Assembly: GCA_964501655.1 (NCBI GenBank)
Contig: CAZCTN010000003.1
Coordinates: 1 to 64,000, forward strand
Length of the DNA: 64,000 nucleotides
Direction of reading: 5' to 3'
Source of the DNA: JAAYJK01 sp964501655
Lineage (GTDB): Bacteria; Bacillota; Syntrophomonadia; Syntrophomonadales; Syntrophomonadaceae
Positions 52,514-61,442 of this stretch are shown here, piece after piece. Made by a program: the position numbers and the translations under genes. The notes under the pieces are model-generated. The model did not search any database, was not told the origin of the DNA, and saw only the letters and a list, made by a program, of their open reading frames with translations. Numbering within the stretch: the first letter of the stretch is position 1; every line of letters starts with the position of its first letter.

Positions 52514-52552
52514 ACCCCTTCTAACTCGCTGGAGATAGAAGGGGTATTTTTT
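52514..52552 (+). terminator. Terminator of the sigma/anti-sigma/SIMPL operon
   Basis: Stem ACCCCTTCTA/TAGAAGGGGT followed by ATTTTTT. Confidence 0.88.
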
Positions 52553-52587
52553 GGCTGTTCATGCTTGGCTCCTTGGTTTACCTGAAT

Positions 52588-54612
52588 TCAAGAGGCATTC
52601 TGATTTTCCTCGTAGTGGGAGAACTGCATGGAGAAACCTGCTCTTCCCTGAGTAAGGGATCTTAATACCGTAGAATAACCAAATAACTCGGCCAGGGGAA
52701 CGTAACCCTTGATAATCTGGGTATTGTTTTCCATATCCATGGAATCCAGACGTCCTCGCCGGTTGCTGATATTGTTTATTATATTGCCGGTAAACTCTTC
52801 CGGAGAAGTAATTTCCAGGCACATGATTGGTTCCAGCAGTTTGGGCCGGGCCTTCTTCATACATTCCTTGGCCGCCAGCATCGCTGCGGTCCTAAACGCA
52901 AGTTCAGAGGAATCTACTTCGTGGTAAGAACCATCCAGCAAAGCGGCCTTTACATTGACTACCGGATAACCCTCCAGAATACCTTCCTGCAGAGCCTGTT
53001 TGATTCCGGACTCAACTGCCGGGATATATTCCCGGGGAACTGCCCCTCCTACTATCTTACTTTCAAAGACAAACATTTCTTCGGAAGGTTCCAGGCTGAT
53101 AACCACATGAGCATACTGACCTTTGCCTCCGGTTTGCTTGACATATCGAGTAGTATGCTGGGCAGAACCTGAAATAGTCTCCTTATAGGCTACCTGAGGC
53201 CGGCCGGTATTGAATTCAACCCCGAATTCCCGGCTCAATCTTTCAGTAATGATTTCCAGGTGCAATTCACCCATGCCTTCGATTAGCATTTGTCCGGTAT
53301 CGTGATTATGGCTCACCCGGAAGGTAGGGTCCTCAGCGGATATCCTGGCCAGTGCATCTCCAATCCTGGCTTGATCAGCCTGGGTTTTGGGCTCTATAGC
53401 CACCTGAATTACAGGATCCGGGAATTCTATAGCCTCCAGCAGTACCGGTCTCCCCTCGTCACATATGGTATCCCCGGTAGTAACATCCTTCAATCCAATT
53501 ACGGCCGCAATATCTCCGGCCTTAACCTCGTCAATTTCTTCCCGGTGGTTGGCGTGCATTTTTACCAAGCGCCCCACCCTTTCCTTCCTGCCGGTAGTGC
53601 TGTTGTAAACATAACTGCCAGCTTTCAGTTTACCGGAATAAATCCTGGTAAATGCAAGCTTGCCTACATGTCTGTCACTTACTATCTTAAACACTAGGGC
53701 GGAGAACTTTTCATTTACATCAGGCAGTATTTCAATGTCCTCATCCGTGTCTACCAGCCGCCCTTTAGCAGCCTCAACTTCCACCGGGGACGGGAGGTAG
53801 TTAATGATTGAATCCAGCAGCAGCTGCACTCCGATGTTTTTATAGGCACTTCCGCATACTACCGGTACTATCCGATTTTCGATGGTATTCTTCCGGATGG
53901 CTCTGATCAAGGTTTCGATAGGTATTTCCTGATCCTCGTAATATAGATCCAAAATGCTTTCGTCATTTTCGGCCAGGGTCTCGACCAAAGCATTCCTCCA
54001 GGTTTCAGCCTCTCCTCGATAATTCTCCGGTATTTCCGTTTCCATCACCTCATTACCCAACTTGCCGCTGAATGTAATATATTTCATGCAAATCAGATCG
54101 ATGATGCCGCAGAACTGATCATTTTCCACCACTGGCAGCGAAGCAGGCAGAGGATTGGCCCCCAGGCGGCTTGCTATCTGCTTGACCACCCGATGATAAT
54201 CTGCCCCCAGAGCATCCATTTTATTAACAAAAGCTATTCTAGGTACACGATATTTGTCCGCCTGTCTCCATACGGTTTCTGATTGCGGTTCTACCCCGCC
54301 TTTGGCACAGAAAATTACTACCGCGCCATCCAGGATGCGCAGGCTCCTTTCTACCTCTGCTGTAAAATCAACGTGCCCGGGCGTATCTATGATGTTAATA
54401 TGCTTCTCTTTCCATATACACCTAGTAGCGGCAGAAGTAATGGTTATCCCCCGTTCCTTCTCATAGGCCAGATAATCCATCACGCTTTCTCCGTCATGGG
54501 TCTCGCCGATCTTATGAGTCAGACCGGTATAAAACAATATTCGTTCAGTTGTAGTAGTCTTTCCTGCATCGATATGAGCAATAATGCCTATATTACGCAA
54601 ATTCTGAAGCAT
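52588..54612 (-). CDS. fusA: Elongation factor G (stand-alone copy)
   Basis: 674 residues. G1 AHIDAGKTTT, switch region EKERGITITSAATRC, G3 DTPGHVDFT, G4 NKMD and all five EF-G domains (domain IV GGKGQYAHVVISLEP, domain V EPIMCLEITSPEEFTGNII). It starts without the usual ten-residue N-terminal extension, and lies apart from rpsL/rpsG/tuf, so it may be a second EF-G paralogue rather than the str-operon copy. Consensus promoter upstream. Confidence 0.9.
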   Translation of the reverse strand: MLQNLRNIGIIAHIDAGKTTTTERILFYTGLTHKIGETHDGESVMDYLAYEKERGITITSAATRCIWKEKHINIIDTPGHVDFTAEVERSLRILDGAVVIFCAKGGVEPQSETVWRQADKYRVPRIAFVNKMDALGADYHRVVKQIASRLGANPLPASLPVVENDQFCGIIDLICMKYITFSGKLGNEVMETEIPENYRGEAETWRNALVETLAENDESILDLYYEDQEIPIETLIRAIRKNTIENRIVPVVCGSAYKNIGVQLLLDSIINYLPSPVEVEAAKGRLVDTDEDIEILPDVNEKFSALVFKIVSDRHVGKLAFTRIYSGKLKAGSYVYNSTTGRKERVGRLVKMHANHREEIDEVKAGDIAAVIGLKDVTTGDTICDEGRPVLLEAIEFPDPVIQVAIEPKTQADQARIGDALARISAEDPTFRVSHNHDTGQMLIEGMGELHLEIITERLSREFGVEFNTGRPQVAYKETISGSAQHTTRYVKQTGGKGQYAHVVISLEPSEEMFVFESKIVGGAVPREYIPAVESGIKQALQEGILEGYPVVNVKAALLDGSYHEVDSSELAFRTAAMLAAKECMKKARPKLLEPIMCLEITSPEEFTGNIINNISNRRGRLDSMDMENNTQIIKGYVPLAELFGYSTVLRSLTQGRAGFSMQFSHYEENQNAS

Positions 54613-54968
54613 TTAATCTTTCACTCCTTAAAGCATCGAGGAAGCACTGCCAAGCAGTTTCAACCCGGCGCTGATTAACCACCTGTTTTCTTGGCAGGAG
54701 CCACTTAAACAAGCGGGGGCTTGGTTAATACTGGGTAAAAAATAATCGGCTCTGCAAATGCGGCCGAACCATTATCAAATGAAGTTTTCCACCCCGGTTC
54801 CTTAATTAAGCCCAACAGATAGATATTATAGTATCTCTAATGCCATTTGTCAATATCAATATCCCTTAGTATAAGGATATCCTTTTTTGAGCTAATATAA
54901 ACCGCCAGGGTCCTGTTAGAATAAGCTGTTAATCTCTAAGCGCCTGCTGTTCGGGAGCTTAATACAAT
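54613..54968. other. Leader and intergenic region upstream of EF-G
   Basis: Holds the promoter at 54825-54853 and a leader of about 200 bases. The leader contains a few short stems (for example CAAGC/GCTTG near 54707-54720) but no riboswitch or T-box I can identify. Nothing supported on the plus strand. Confidence 0.5.
54825..54853 (-). promoter_or_regulatory. Consensus promoter of the EF-G gene
   Basis: Minus strand TTGACA (54853-54848), 17-nt spacer, TATAAT (54830-54825). Confidence 0.9.
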
Positions 54969-55523
54969 CTACTTAAACAAAGGTGAGATAGCCTTAAATT
55001 CAGGGCTGCCGGAACACTGCAGCAAGTCAAAAGCAATAGTCTCGGTATTGTTGATCACCGCTCCCATATTTTCCATCAGCTGCAATCCACTCAAGTAGTT
55101 GTCTTTGAATCTTGAGCATACGGCATCCCTGACCACATGAACATTATACCCGGCCTCCAGCAGGTCCCGGGTGGTCTGGAAAACACAAACATGAGTCTCG
55201 GTCCCTGTTATTAATATGGTCTTAGGGTTAATCCCCTGCAATATGGCCATGAGATCTGAACTATAGGCAGTAAAGGTGATTTTTTCCAGGCTGAAATGAT
55301 TATTCGGCAGAATCCCGGCAACCTCTGGCACGGTATGCCCCAGACCGCGGGGATACTGTTCGCATTTGATAACCGGAATCTCGAATTCCCTGGCTAAAGC
55401 CATCAGAATCTGATGACTTGCATATACCTTGTCGCGATGTTTCATAGCCACCATTAATTTTTCCTGAATATCGACTATGATAAAAGCGCATTCTTCCGGT
55501 TTTAATCTGAACTTGTTATCCAT
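54969..55523 (-). CDS. Isochorismatase-family cysteine hydrolase
   Basis: 184 residues. FIIVDIQEKLM holds the catalytic Asp, SLEKITFTAYSS the catalytic Lys, and TGTETHVCVFQTTRDLLEAGY the nucleophilic Cys with the cis-peptide before it. Family of amidases/nicotinamidase-like hydrolases; substrate not predictable. SD AAGGAGG. Confidence 0.9.
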   Translation of the reverse strand: MDNKFRLKPEECAFIIVDIQEKLMVAMKHRDKVYASHQILMALAREFEIPVIKCEQYPRGLGHTVPEVAGILPNNHFSLEKITFTAYSSDLMAILQGINPKTILITGTETHVCVFQTTRDLLEAGYNVHVVRDAVCSRFKDNYLSGLQLMENMGAVINNTETIAFDLLQCSGSPEFKAISPLFK

Positions 55524-55728
55524 CTATTCACTCCTCCTTACTGATCATCTAATCAATACCTGATATACCATATTGGATGCTGTCCGCTTTAGGTAACAAG
55601 AAGAGCTAAAATATCCAGATAATAACCTGGAACTCGGTTTTCCCCAACTGGCAGGATCAATATTCCTCCTGCCGGCATATGGCCGTCCAGGCCCAATCAA
55701 GCAGATGAATCTCCAGGGCTTCCCGTGG

Positions 55729-56127
55729 CTAGAGATCCTGATCAGCTGAATCAAATTCTGCCTGTACTACCGGGCTGAATACCATCTGGGCTACCTTTTG
55801 TCCGGGCGACAGGCGTACCGGCTTGTCGCTTACATTGAGCAACAACAAATGCAGTTCCGCAGTATGGTCGGAATCAACCGTCCCCGGTGCATTGGCAACT
55901 ACTATCCCCTTTCTGGCCATACCGGCCCGGCTTCTTATCTGGGCCTCATAACCAGCGGGTATTTTTACCGCAAAACCCACCGGAATATTTTTGACCTCAT
56001 GAGGATACAATACTATATCCCCCCTCAAGGGAAGAGCTATATCACATCCGGCAGCGAGAGCAGTCTCGTATTCAGGTAACTGAGCTCCTGCTTCCAACTG
56101 CCTGAATTTCACCTTAATCTTTTCCAT
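55729..56127 (-). CDS. dut: dUTPase (dUTP diphosphatase)
   Basis: 132 residues. Motif 1 AGCDIALP, motif 2 RSRAGMARKG, motif 3 NAPGTVDSDHTAELHLLLLN and motif 4 GQKVAQMVF are present. The C-terminal glycine-rich motif 5 (GFGSTG-type), which closes over the nucleotide, is missing: the protein ends at EFDSADQDL. It may be truncated relative to typical trimeric dUTPases or a dCTP-deaminase-like relative. SD GGAGGTG. Confidence 0.88.
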   Translation of the reverse strand: MEKIKVKFRQLEAGAQLPEYETALAAGCDIALPLRGDIVLYPHEVKNIPVGFAVKIPAGYEAQIRSRAGMARKGIVVANAPGTVDSDHTAELHLLLLNVSDKPVRLSPGQKVAQMVFSPVVQAEFDSADQDL

Positions 56128-56215
56128 GTTACACCTCCCTGATATTAGGTACCTTATATTATATCAGTTAAGGGACAAATATAATAAATTTGTTGCAGAT
56201 ATTGACGGGTGCAGA

Positions 56216-57934
56216 TCATGCCAGGTACTCTTCCAGTTCCTCATCCAGAACCCTCTCGAAGACTGCCAGCAGTACCCCATCATAAATACTTCCCGCATTT
56301 TTTCTCATCTCCAGCAGGGCTTCATCTGAGGACAGGTTGCTGCGATAGGGGCGATTTGAGGTCATGGCGTCGTAGCTGTCCGCTATTCTGATGATTCTGG
56401 ATATCACGGGTATATCTTCCCCGCTTAATCCATCCGGGTAACCTGAACCGTCATAGTTCTCATGGTGGTGGCGTATTATGGGAACTATGGGTCTTAGCTG
56501 GGCCAGGGGTTTGACCATATCACTGCCCCAGATGGTATGTTGCTTTACAATTGACCATTCCGCCTCAGTCAAGCTGGAAGGTTTATTCAGTATATCCCGG
56601 TCTATCTCTATTTTGCCTATGTCATGCAGGAAGGATGCATAATCTACCCAACGCATTTCTTCTTCACTCAGCCCTAGTTCATTGGCTATTTTATGGGAAT
56701 AATGGGTCACCCGCTCGGAATGGCCGTAAGTATAACGATCCTTAGCATTAATAACCGATACCAGAGTGCGAATTGAATTTAGGATTTCCCTTTCATCGTT
56801 GGTAATTTCTATACTATCAAAAACCGAGAAGTATAATTCTACATTATGTCTGCTCATGCTCCTTGATTTATATAAAGCCTGTTCGGCATAAGCCTGCAGT
56901 TCTTTGCTGTTGCCGGCGTGCTGGGGATACAGAGCTATACCGCATGAAATGGTGATCTGGCCTTCCGGCTGGTACTTCTCCCCGTAAAAATGATATTCGT
57001 TAATCTTGCCTATTATCTTCTCAGCCAATTCCAGCACCGCTTCCTGCTCATATCCTTGCAGGAGAAGAGCAAATTGTCCTCCGGCATAACGGGCGGGAAT
57101 GCAATTATCCGTATCTGTATCGCGGATAAAGCCAGCTATGATCTGCAGCAATTTATCCCCCATCAGATGGCCAAAACTCTCATTGTAATACTTGAAATAA
57201 TCGATATCCAGCAGTATCAGCGCCAGTTGCTGATCAGGATCCGGGTTCTGGAAATATTCCTGCAGTTTATCCTGGAAATACCGATGGCTGACCAATCCGG
57301 TTAACAGATCGGTATTGGCCAGTTTTAAAAGATAAGCCCGCTGGGCTTTTTCCGAATCAGTCTGGGCACCCACAAACCATCCTATCACGAAGATGATGCA
57401 ATAGTATATAATGTGAGACTCCAGGATAACGTAGAGAGATTTGCCCAGTTCGAAATAGTCAAAGAATAAAAGAATTAGGGCGCACAGACCGGCCATGGTC
57501 AGGCCCAATGCCTGTCCGCCAATAGAGGCGGCTATTATAACCGGCAACAACAGCATAACCTCAGGGTAAGCGATGTCGCTGTTATGACTCATATAGAAAA
57601 TTATTATGGCTATCAACAGAGGATAGCCGATGTAGGAAATCTCTACCCAATTTAAGTGGTTCTCTTCAATCCGGGAATAGTAACTACGGTTATATAAATT
57701 AACGAGCACAAATGAAATCAGGCATCCGGCCAGAAATAAGATAGCCTCGTAATTTATCAGAGGAAGTACATTTTCTGCTAAAAGGTCGCGGCTTATCGCC
57801 AAGGCAAAGAGCATAATGAAAAGGCACAGCATATGCATTATGGTAATATTCTCAAACAGATTGCGTTTTCTATTTTCTTCATGTTCTGCCGAATTCAAAG
57901 CGGTCACCTCTAATTGTACTAATGATCGATCCAT
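56216..57934 (-). CDS. Membrane GGDEF (degenerate)/HD-GYP cyclic-di-GMP phosphodiesterase
   Basis: About 572 residues. N-terminal membrane domain with about six spans (30-200), a GGDEF domain (TDLLTGLVSHRYF to about 365) with the active site changed to YAGGQF, so cyclase activity is unlikely, and an intact HD-GYP domain (FLHDIGKIEID, HHHENYDGSGYPDGLSGEDIP). Predicted to hydrolyse c-di-GMP in response to a membrane signal. ATG at 57934 abuts GGGGTGGG; a TTG at 57898 with GAGGTGA is an alternative. Last gene of the agrB-agrD operon, so its membrane domain is a candidate peptide receptor. Confidence 0.88.
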   Translation of the reverse strand: MDRSLVQLEVTALNSAEHEENRKRNLFENITIMHMLCLFIMLFALAISRDLLAENVLPLINYEAILFLAGCLISFVLVNLYNRSYYSRIEENHLNWVEISYIGYPLLIAIIIFYMSHNSDIAYPEVMLLLPVIIAASIGGQALGLTMAGLCALILLFFDYFELGKSLYVILESHIIYYCIIFVIGWFVGAQTDSEKAQRAYLLKLANTDLLTGLVSHRYFQDKLQEYFQNPDPDQQLALILLDIDYFKYYNESFGHLMGDKLLQIIAGFIRDTDTDNCIPARYAGGQFALLLQGYEQEAVLELAEKIIGKINEYHFYGEKYQPEGQITISCGIALYPQHAGNSKELQAYAEQALYKSRSMSRHNVELYFSVFDSIEITNDEREILNSIRTLVSVINAKDRYTYGHSERVTHYSHKIANELGLSEEEMRWVDYASFLHDIGKIEIDRDILNKPSSLTEAEWSIVKQHTIWGSDMVKPLAQLRPIVPIIRHHHENYDGSGYPDGLSGEDIPVISRIIRIADSYDAMTSNRPYRSNLSSDEALLEMRKNAGSIYDGVLLAVFERVLDEELEEYLA

Positions 57935-57940
57935 CCCACC

Positions 57941-57970
57941 CCAATAAGGGGGGTCCCCCCCCCTTATTGG
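57941..57970. repeat. Strong hairpin between agrD and the HD-GYP gene
   Basis: CCAATAAGGGGGG pairs with CCCCCCTTATTGG around a short C-rich loop. It starts seven bases before the ATG of the HD-GYP gene and includes part of its SD-like G-run. No T-tract follows, so it looks more like a translation- or stability-control structure than a terminator. Confidence 0.65.
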
Positions 57971-57976
57971 CGCTGT

Positions 57977-58108
57977 CTACTTGCGCAATGTTGCTGGAAC
58001 TTCTGGTTGATAATGTCCCCAAACGCAGGCTGATGCTGATGCTACGTTGGCAATGAAAATGAGTACTACTACAGCTATTCCCAGGATGGAATAAAAAGTC
58101 TTTTTCAT
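57977..58108 (-). CDS. agrD: AgrD-like cyclic autoinducing peptide precursor
   Basis: 43 residues, ATG after AGGAGGTG. Amphipathic/hydrophobic leader MKKTFYSILGIAVVVLIFIA, then ACVWGHYQPEVPATLRK. The single Cys28 would form the thiolactone. QPEVP followed by a basic tail is the conserved AgrD cleavage/recognition segment of Firmicutes. Directly downstream of agrB (5-base gap). The released ring probably spans from Cys28 to about residue 32-35. Confidence 0.9.
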   Translation of the reverse strand: MKKTFYSILGIAVVVLIFIANVASASACVWGHYQPEVPATLRK

Positions 58109-58113
58109 CTTTT

Positions 58114-58752
58114 TCACCTCCTGTTTTTAGAATCAAGCTGGTTGTCCATCCAGGACCATAAATATGCTGCCGTGGGAGTAAGATTGAAACTAACCCATAA
58201 TATGGTTAAGGCAGCACAAACCTGTAAGATCCGGGCAAGGTGCCACGAAGCTGACAATGCTTCCAGTAATATAATCCCAACCACAAAAACCATAACTACT
58301 ACATAGGAATATTTTTTCAGTCTTTTCCGCCTCTCGGGCGAGATAATGGGGGCCTGTACTGAATCAACCGGAGCATAACGATGTATGGAATAAACCCCCA
58401 GCAATACCGCGGTCAGTGCTGCAAGCCGCCCGCAAACCCCAGGCCCGGCAGCTATGAACGTAGCTGCATAAGCCAGGGAGGGGAATATAGTCATAGTTGC
58501 TGCAGCGCATATCCAGGGACTGCTGGAATGGGCTCCTCCAGCGGTGTGACGATAGGAGACCGCAACCAGAATACATATTAAAGTACCCCCAAGTACCCCC
58601 AGCAGATAAGCAATAAGCATGGTAAGGAGCAAATTTAGTGTATTAATAAACAGGGTTTCCATGGCATAAGCCAAAACGGCGGTCTTTTCCCGGGGCAGGT
58701 GGTTTTTTTCCACCAGTAAAAGTGCCCAACGCTGATAGAGGTTGCCTTGCAT
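58114..58752 (-). CDS. agrB: AgrB-like peptide-processing membrane protease
   Basis: 212 residues from the ATG at 58752 (SD AAGGGGAGG); an ATG at 58782 overlapping the previous stop (ATGA) is possible. About five membrane spans. Catalytic His75 and Cys82 in YRHTAGGAHSSSPWIC, seven residues apart as in AgrB. Cleaves AgrD and forms the thiolactone. It is followed by agrD and preceded by a small membrane protein gene. Confidence 0.93.
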   Translation of the reverse strand: MQGNLYQRWALLLVEKNHLPREKTAVLAYAMETLFINTLNLLLTMLIAYLLGVLGGTLICILVAVSYRHTAGGAHSSSPWICAAATMTIFPSLAYAATFIAAGPGVCGRLAALTAVLLGVYSIHRYAPVDSVQAPIISPERRKRLKKYSYVVVMVFVVGIILLEALSASWHLARILQVCAALTILWVSFNLTPTAAYLWSWMDNQLDSKNRR

Positions 58753-58778
58753 TATTTCCTCCCCTTGGGCTCCGCCTT

Positions 58779-59270
58779 TCATGATAAAAGGGTATTGTCT
58801 TTGGCTTTACCCACCTCTGATTTCCAGTAGTTGACAGGCTTTAGAACCATGCGCAGCAACAACGCTAATACTACCATCAACACTGCCTGAACATAGCCCA
58901 TTATCAACCAAATCTTGCTGTTTCTTGTTGCATCATCAATCTGCAACACATTCAGATACATAAAAACTTGATTCAAGCAAAACTCAATTGTAGCTAAGCA
59001 GAAAAAACTGGCAAATACCGCTAAAAACACCAATGACTTATTGGCATTGGTACTCCAAACAATAAACAAAAATATCATCAAAACACCAGCCGCTATATGT
59101 ATACCAAAAACTATTGGCAGATGCCTTATCAACAGCATCATAGCTGCAATTACCGCCGCTGCCACTGTTGTTCTTCCCCATATGATCTTAACCCGGGAGA
59201 AAACTAAAGCCAATAAAATAGAACCAAGTATTTCTATTAATCCCTGTACATAATTCAAAAATATATCCAA
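58779..59270 (-). CDS. Small polytopic membrane protein, possible AgrC-type sensor without kinase
   Basis: 163 residues, almost entirely five to six membrane helices, ending in a short cytosolic tail. No histidine-kinase domain. Its position before agrB and its helical layout resemble the membrane part of AgrC, but I cannot show homology. If it is a receptor, it lacks its own output; it might act with the HD-GYP protein of the same operon. Confidence 0.65.
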   Translation of the reverse strand: MDIFLNYVQGLIEILGSILLALVFSRVKIIWGRTTVAAAVIAAMMLLIRHLPIVFGIHIAAGVLMIFLFIVWSTNANKSLVFLAVFASFFCLATIEFCLNQVFMYLNVLQIDDATRNSKIWLIMGYVQAVLMVVLALLLRMVLKPVNYWKSEVGKAKDNTLLS

Positions 59271-59324
59271 TAAAACTTCGACCCTTCATTATGTATTAAC
59301 GATTATTAAGGGCTTTCGACACAA

Positions 59325-59336
59325 GTTATTAATAAC
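59325..59336. promoter_or_regulatory. 12-bp palindrome upstream of the agr-like operon
   Basis: GTTATTAATAAC, a perfect dyad 55 bases before the first ATG (59270). Weak promoter elements (TTGAGA, TTATAA) lie upstream on the minus strand. Operator status is a guess. The rest of 59337-59618 shows nothing supported. Confidence 0.3.
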
Positions 59337-59618
59337 CTGCTAATTTTTATAATTATTTGATTAATTTATTCTCAATGGCATGATTTTGCATATTTTCAAG
59401 TAACTTTCCGGCCTTTTTGTCCGTTAGTATGATATTTACCTGGCCATATTTATTAAGTCTTGAGAAAGATGCCTCCCCAGCCCATCCGTAGGGAGATAAT
59501 CAGGGGTTTCTCTTCACAGGAGAATTCTGTCTATTCTAAAGGGATTAGACATGGGCAGGCAAAATATAATAAAGCCAGTCCTACGAGTATATCGTCCAAC
59601 TGGCTTTAATTGCCTGCA

Positions 59619-59705
59619 TGGTGCGGCAGAAGGGACTCGAACCCCCACCACCTTAACGGGACCAGAACCTGAATCTGGCGCGTCTGCCAATTCCGCCACT
59701 GCCGC
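59619..59705 (-). tRNA. tRNA-Leu, anticodon CAG
   Basis: Acceptor stem GCGGCAG/CTGCCGC, D-arm TGGCGGAATTGGCAGACGCG (leucine type), anticodon stem CCAGA/TCTGG with loop TTCAGGT, long variable arm, T-arm GGTTCGAGTCC, discriminator A and genome-encoded CCA. Reads CUG codons. Confidence 0.97.
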
Positions 59706-59838
59706 ACAAAATATAGATTTGTTTTCAACAAAATTGATTATAGTACATAGACCTGACTATTGTCAAGCCATTTGATACCTTCTGCCAGAGAGGCAGTCAC
59801 AATCCTTTGCCATTATTCAATTCTAGCTGAAGCGGTCA

Positions 59839-60813
59839 TTACGTTCCCTTCTCCACTGTATCTCTTTGATTATATTTTCCCTGCCAGCTATCTATTTCCA
59901 GCAGGCGCCGATCAATTTGATTCAGCACCTCCCACTTGTTTAAACTCCATTCCGGTCCGATCAGCAAGTGGCGGGGACTGTCGCCGGTGAGCCGGTGTAT
60001 TACCATCTCTGCCGGCAGCATCTCCAGTATATCCACAACCAGGTCTGCATACTCATTTAGTTCCATGAACGGGAAGGGATCTTTTCGATAGACTTCCTCC
60101 AGCCAGGTTCCCCGCATAAGATGCAAGAGGTGGATTTTTACTCCCTGTATATCCATTCCGGCTATGGCTCTGGCCGTTCCTATCATGTCCTCCCGGCTCT
60201 CGCCCGGAAGCCCTAGTATAATATGAGCACAGGTTTCTATATTCCGAGATCTTAAACCCTTGAGCGCTTTTTCAAAGTCGTTCAGGCCGTAATGCATATT
60301 CATATTTTCGGCGGTTACGGGGTGTATGGTTTGCAGACCCAATTCAACCCACAGATAAATTTTCTTGCCTACTTGTTCCAGCAACTCTATAACCGCCGAC
60401 GACACGCAATCCGGCCGGGTAGCTACAGCCAATCCTACCACTCCGGGCTGCTGCCAAGCCAGATTATAAAGGCGTTCCAATTCCTCCACCGGGGCATAGG
60501 TGTTGGTAAAAGCCTGATAGTAGGCTATATATTTTCCTTCCGCCCACTTACGGTGCATGATGTCCTTCACCTGTTCAAATTGTTGGGCTATATTAACCTG
60601 TCGATCTCCGGCAAAGTCTCCTGAACCCTTGAGGCTGCAAAAAGCACATCCTCCCACGGATTTGCTTCCGTCCCGGTTTGGACAGGTAAGTCCTGCATCC
60701 AGTGGAATCTTGAACACCTTTTGGCCAAATTTTTGACGCAAATGGTAATTTAGACTATGGTAGCGTTTGCCTGCCCATAACAGCGCCTGGTTCTTCTTTT
60801 CCACCTGTTTCAC
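59839..60813 (-). CDS. Radical SAM protein of the YhcC/TIGR01212 family
   Basis: 324 residues. Cluster region LTCPNRDGSKSVGGCAFCS, then AYYQAFTNTYAPVEEL, VGLAVATRPDCVS, LWVELGLQTIHPVTAENMN, HIILGLPGESREDM and VKIHLLHLMRGTWLEE. All are hallmarks of this conserved but biochemically unassigned family (possibly tRNA or sulfur related). Single gene. Confidence 0.9.
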   Translation of the reverse strand: MKQVEKKNQALLWAGKRYHSLNYHLRQKFGQKVFKIPLDAGLTCPNRDGSKSVGGCAFCSLKGSGDFAGDRQVNIAQQFEQVKDIMHRKWAEGKYIAYYQAFTNTYAPVEELERLYNLAWQQPGVVGLAVATRPDCVSSAVIELLEQVGKKIYLWVELGLQTIHPVTAENMNMHYGLNDFEKALKGLRSRNIETCAHIILGLPGESREDMIGTARAIAGMDIQGVKIHLLHLMRGTWLEEVYRKDPFPFMELNEYADLVVDILEMLPAEMVIHRLTGDSPRHLLIGPEWSLNKWEVLNQIDRRLLEIDSWQGKYNQRDTVEKGT

Positions 60814-60861
60814 TTCCTGCCTTTTCCCTATTAAATGTTTTGCAACTGACCCAACTTACTC

Positions 60862-60867
60862 TATAAT
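60862..60867 (+). promoter_or_regulatory. Promoter for the hypothetical membrane-anchored protein
   Basis: -10 TATAAT at 60862-60867 with TTGCAA at 60840-60845 (16-nt spacer). Confidence 0.5.
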
Positions 60868-60900
60868 ATTATCAGTGTTTTTAGAATGGAGGATCATATT

Positions 60901-61440
60901 TTGATAAAGAAAGAATACCTTTACGTCAGTCTGGTTATAATCCTGGTGATTGCCCTGGCTGTTCTGGTTGGCAGTCGAAGCCCCAGGATCGACACCGTGT
61001 ACCCTGAAACCCGTCTTCATCTCCTGGCCGAAGATTTTGCTGTGGCAACTGATAAGGGACAAATAGTAGTAGGGGAAACCAACTGGGAGGAAACCCGGAC
61101 CATTTTCCCCGCAGGTGAAAGACTGGGCGGTTCTACCGTATATCATCCGGATAACCTGCCGGTATATCTTACTTTTTCGGAGGATGAAGACATTTTGACA
61201 GCGGTTCATATCTATGGCGAAGGTGCTGCCACCCATCGTGGTATTGACCTGACTGATTCCCCGGCCCGGGTAGTTGAGCAGTATGGCCCTAATTACGTGC
61301 GTTTCAGCATCAAGAATTCCGATCTGGCTGATTACGATATGTTATATGGTGAAAATGACGGTAATACAGTTATTTTCCAGGTACGCGGTCATAGCTTGAG
61401 CAAAATAATTATACAGCATAGTCTGGCTGATCAGTCGTAA
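60901..61440 (+). CDS. Hypothetical membrane-anchored protein
   Basis: 179 residues from a TTG nine bases after GGAGG; an ATG at 60886 includes the SD. One N-terminal span (LYVSLVIILVIALAVLVG), then an extracytoplasmic domain of about 150 residues rich in beta structure (RIDTVYPETRLHLLAEDFAV, GRGHSLSKIII-type end). No family recognised. Convergent with the DUF1646 gene; the two stops are 2 bases apart. Confidence 0.65.
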   Translation: MIKKEYLYVSLVIILVIALAVLVGSRSPRIDTVYPETRLHLLAEDFAVATDKGQIVVGETNWEETRTIFPAGERLGGSTVYHPDNLPVYLTFSEDEDILTAVHIYGEGAATHRGIDLTDSPARVVEQYGPNYVRFSIKNSDLADYDMLYGENDGNTVIFQVRGHSLSKIIIQHSLADQS

Positions 61441-61442
61441 TG

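Noticed and set aside
54613..54820. T-box or other riboswitch in the EF-G leader
   Set aside because: GGGGTGGAA-like bases occur, but the T-box core, specifier stem and terminator are absent.
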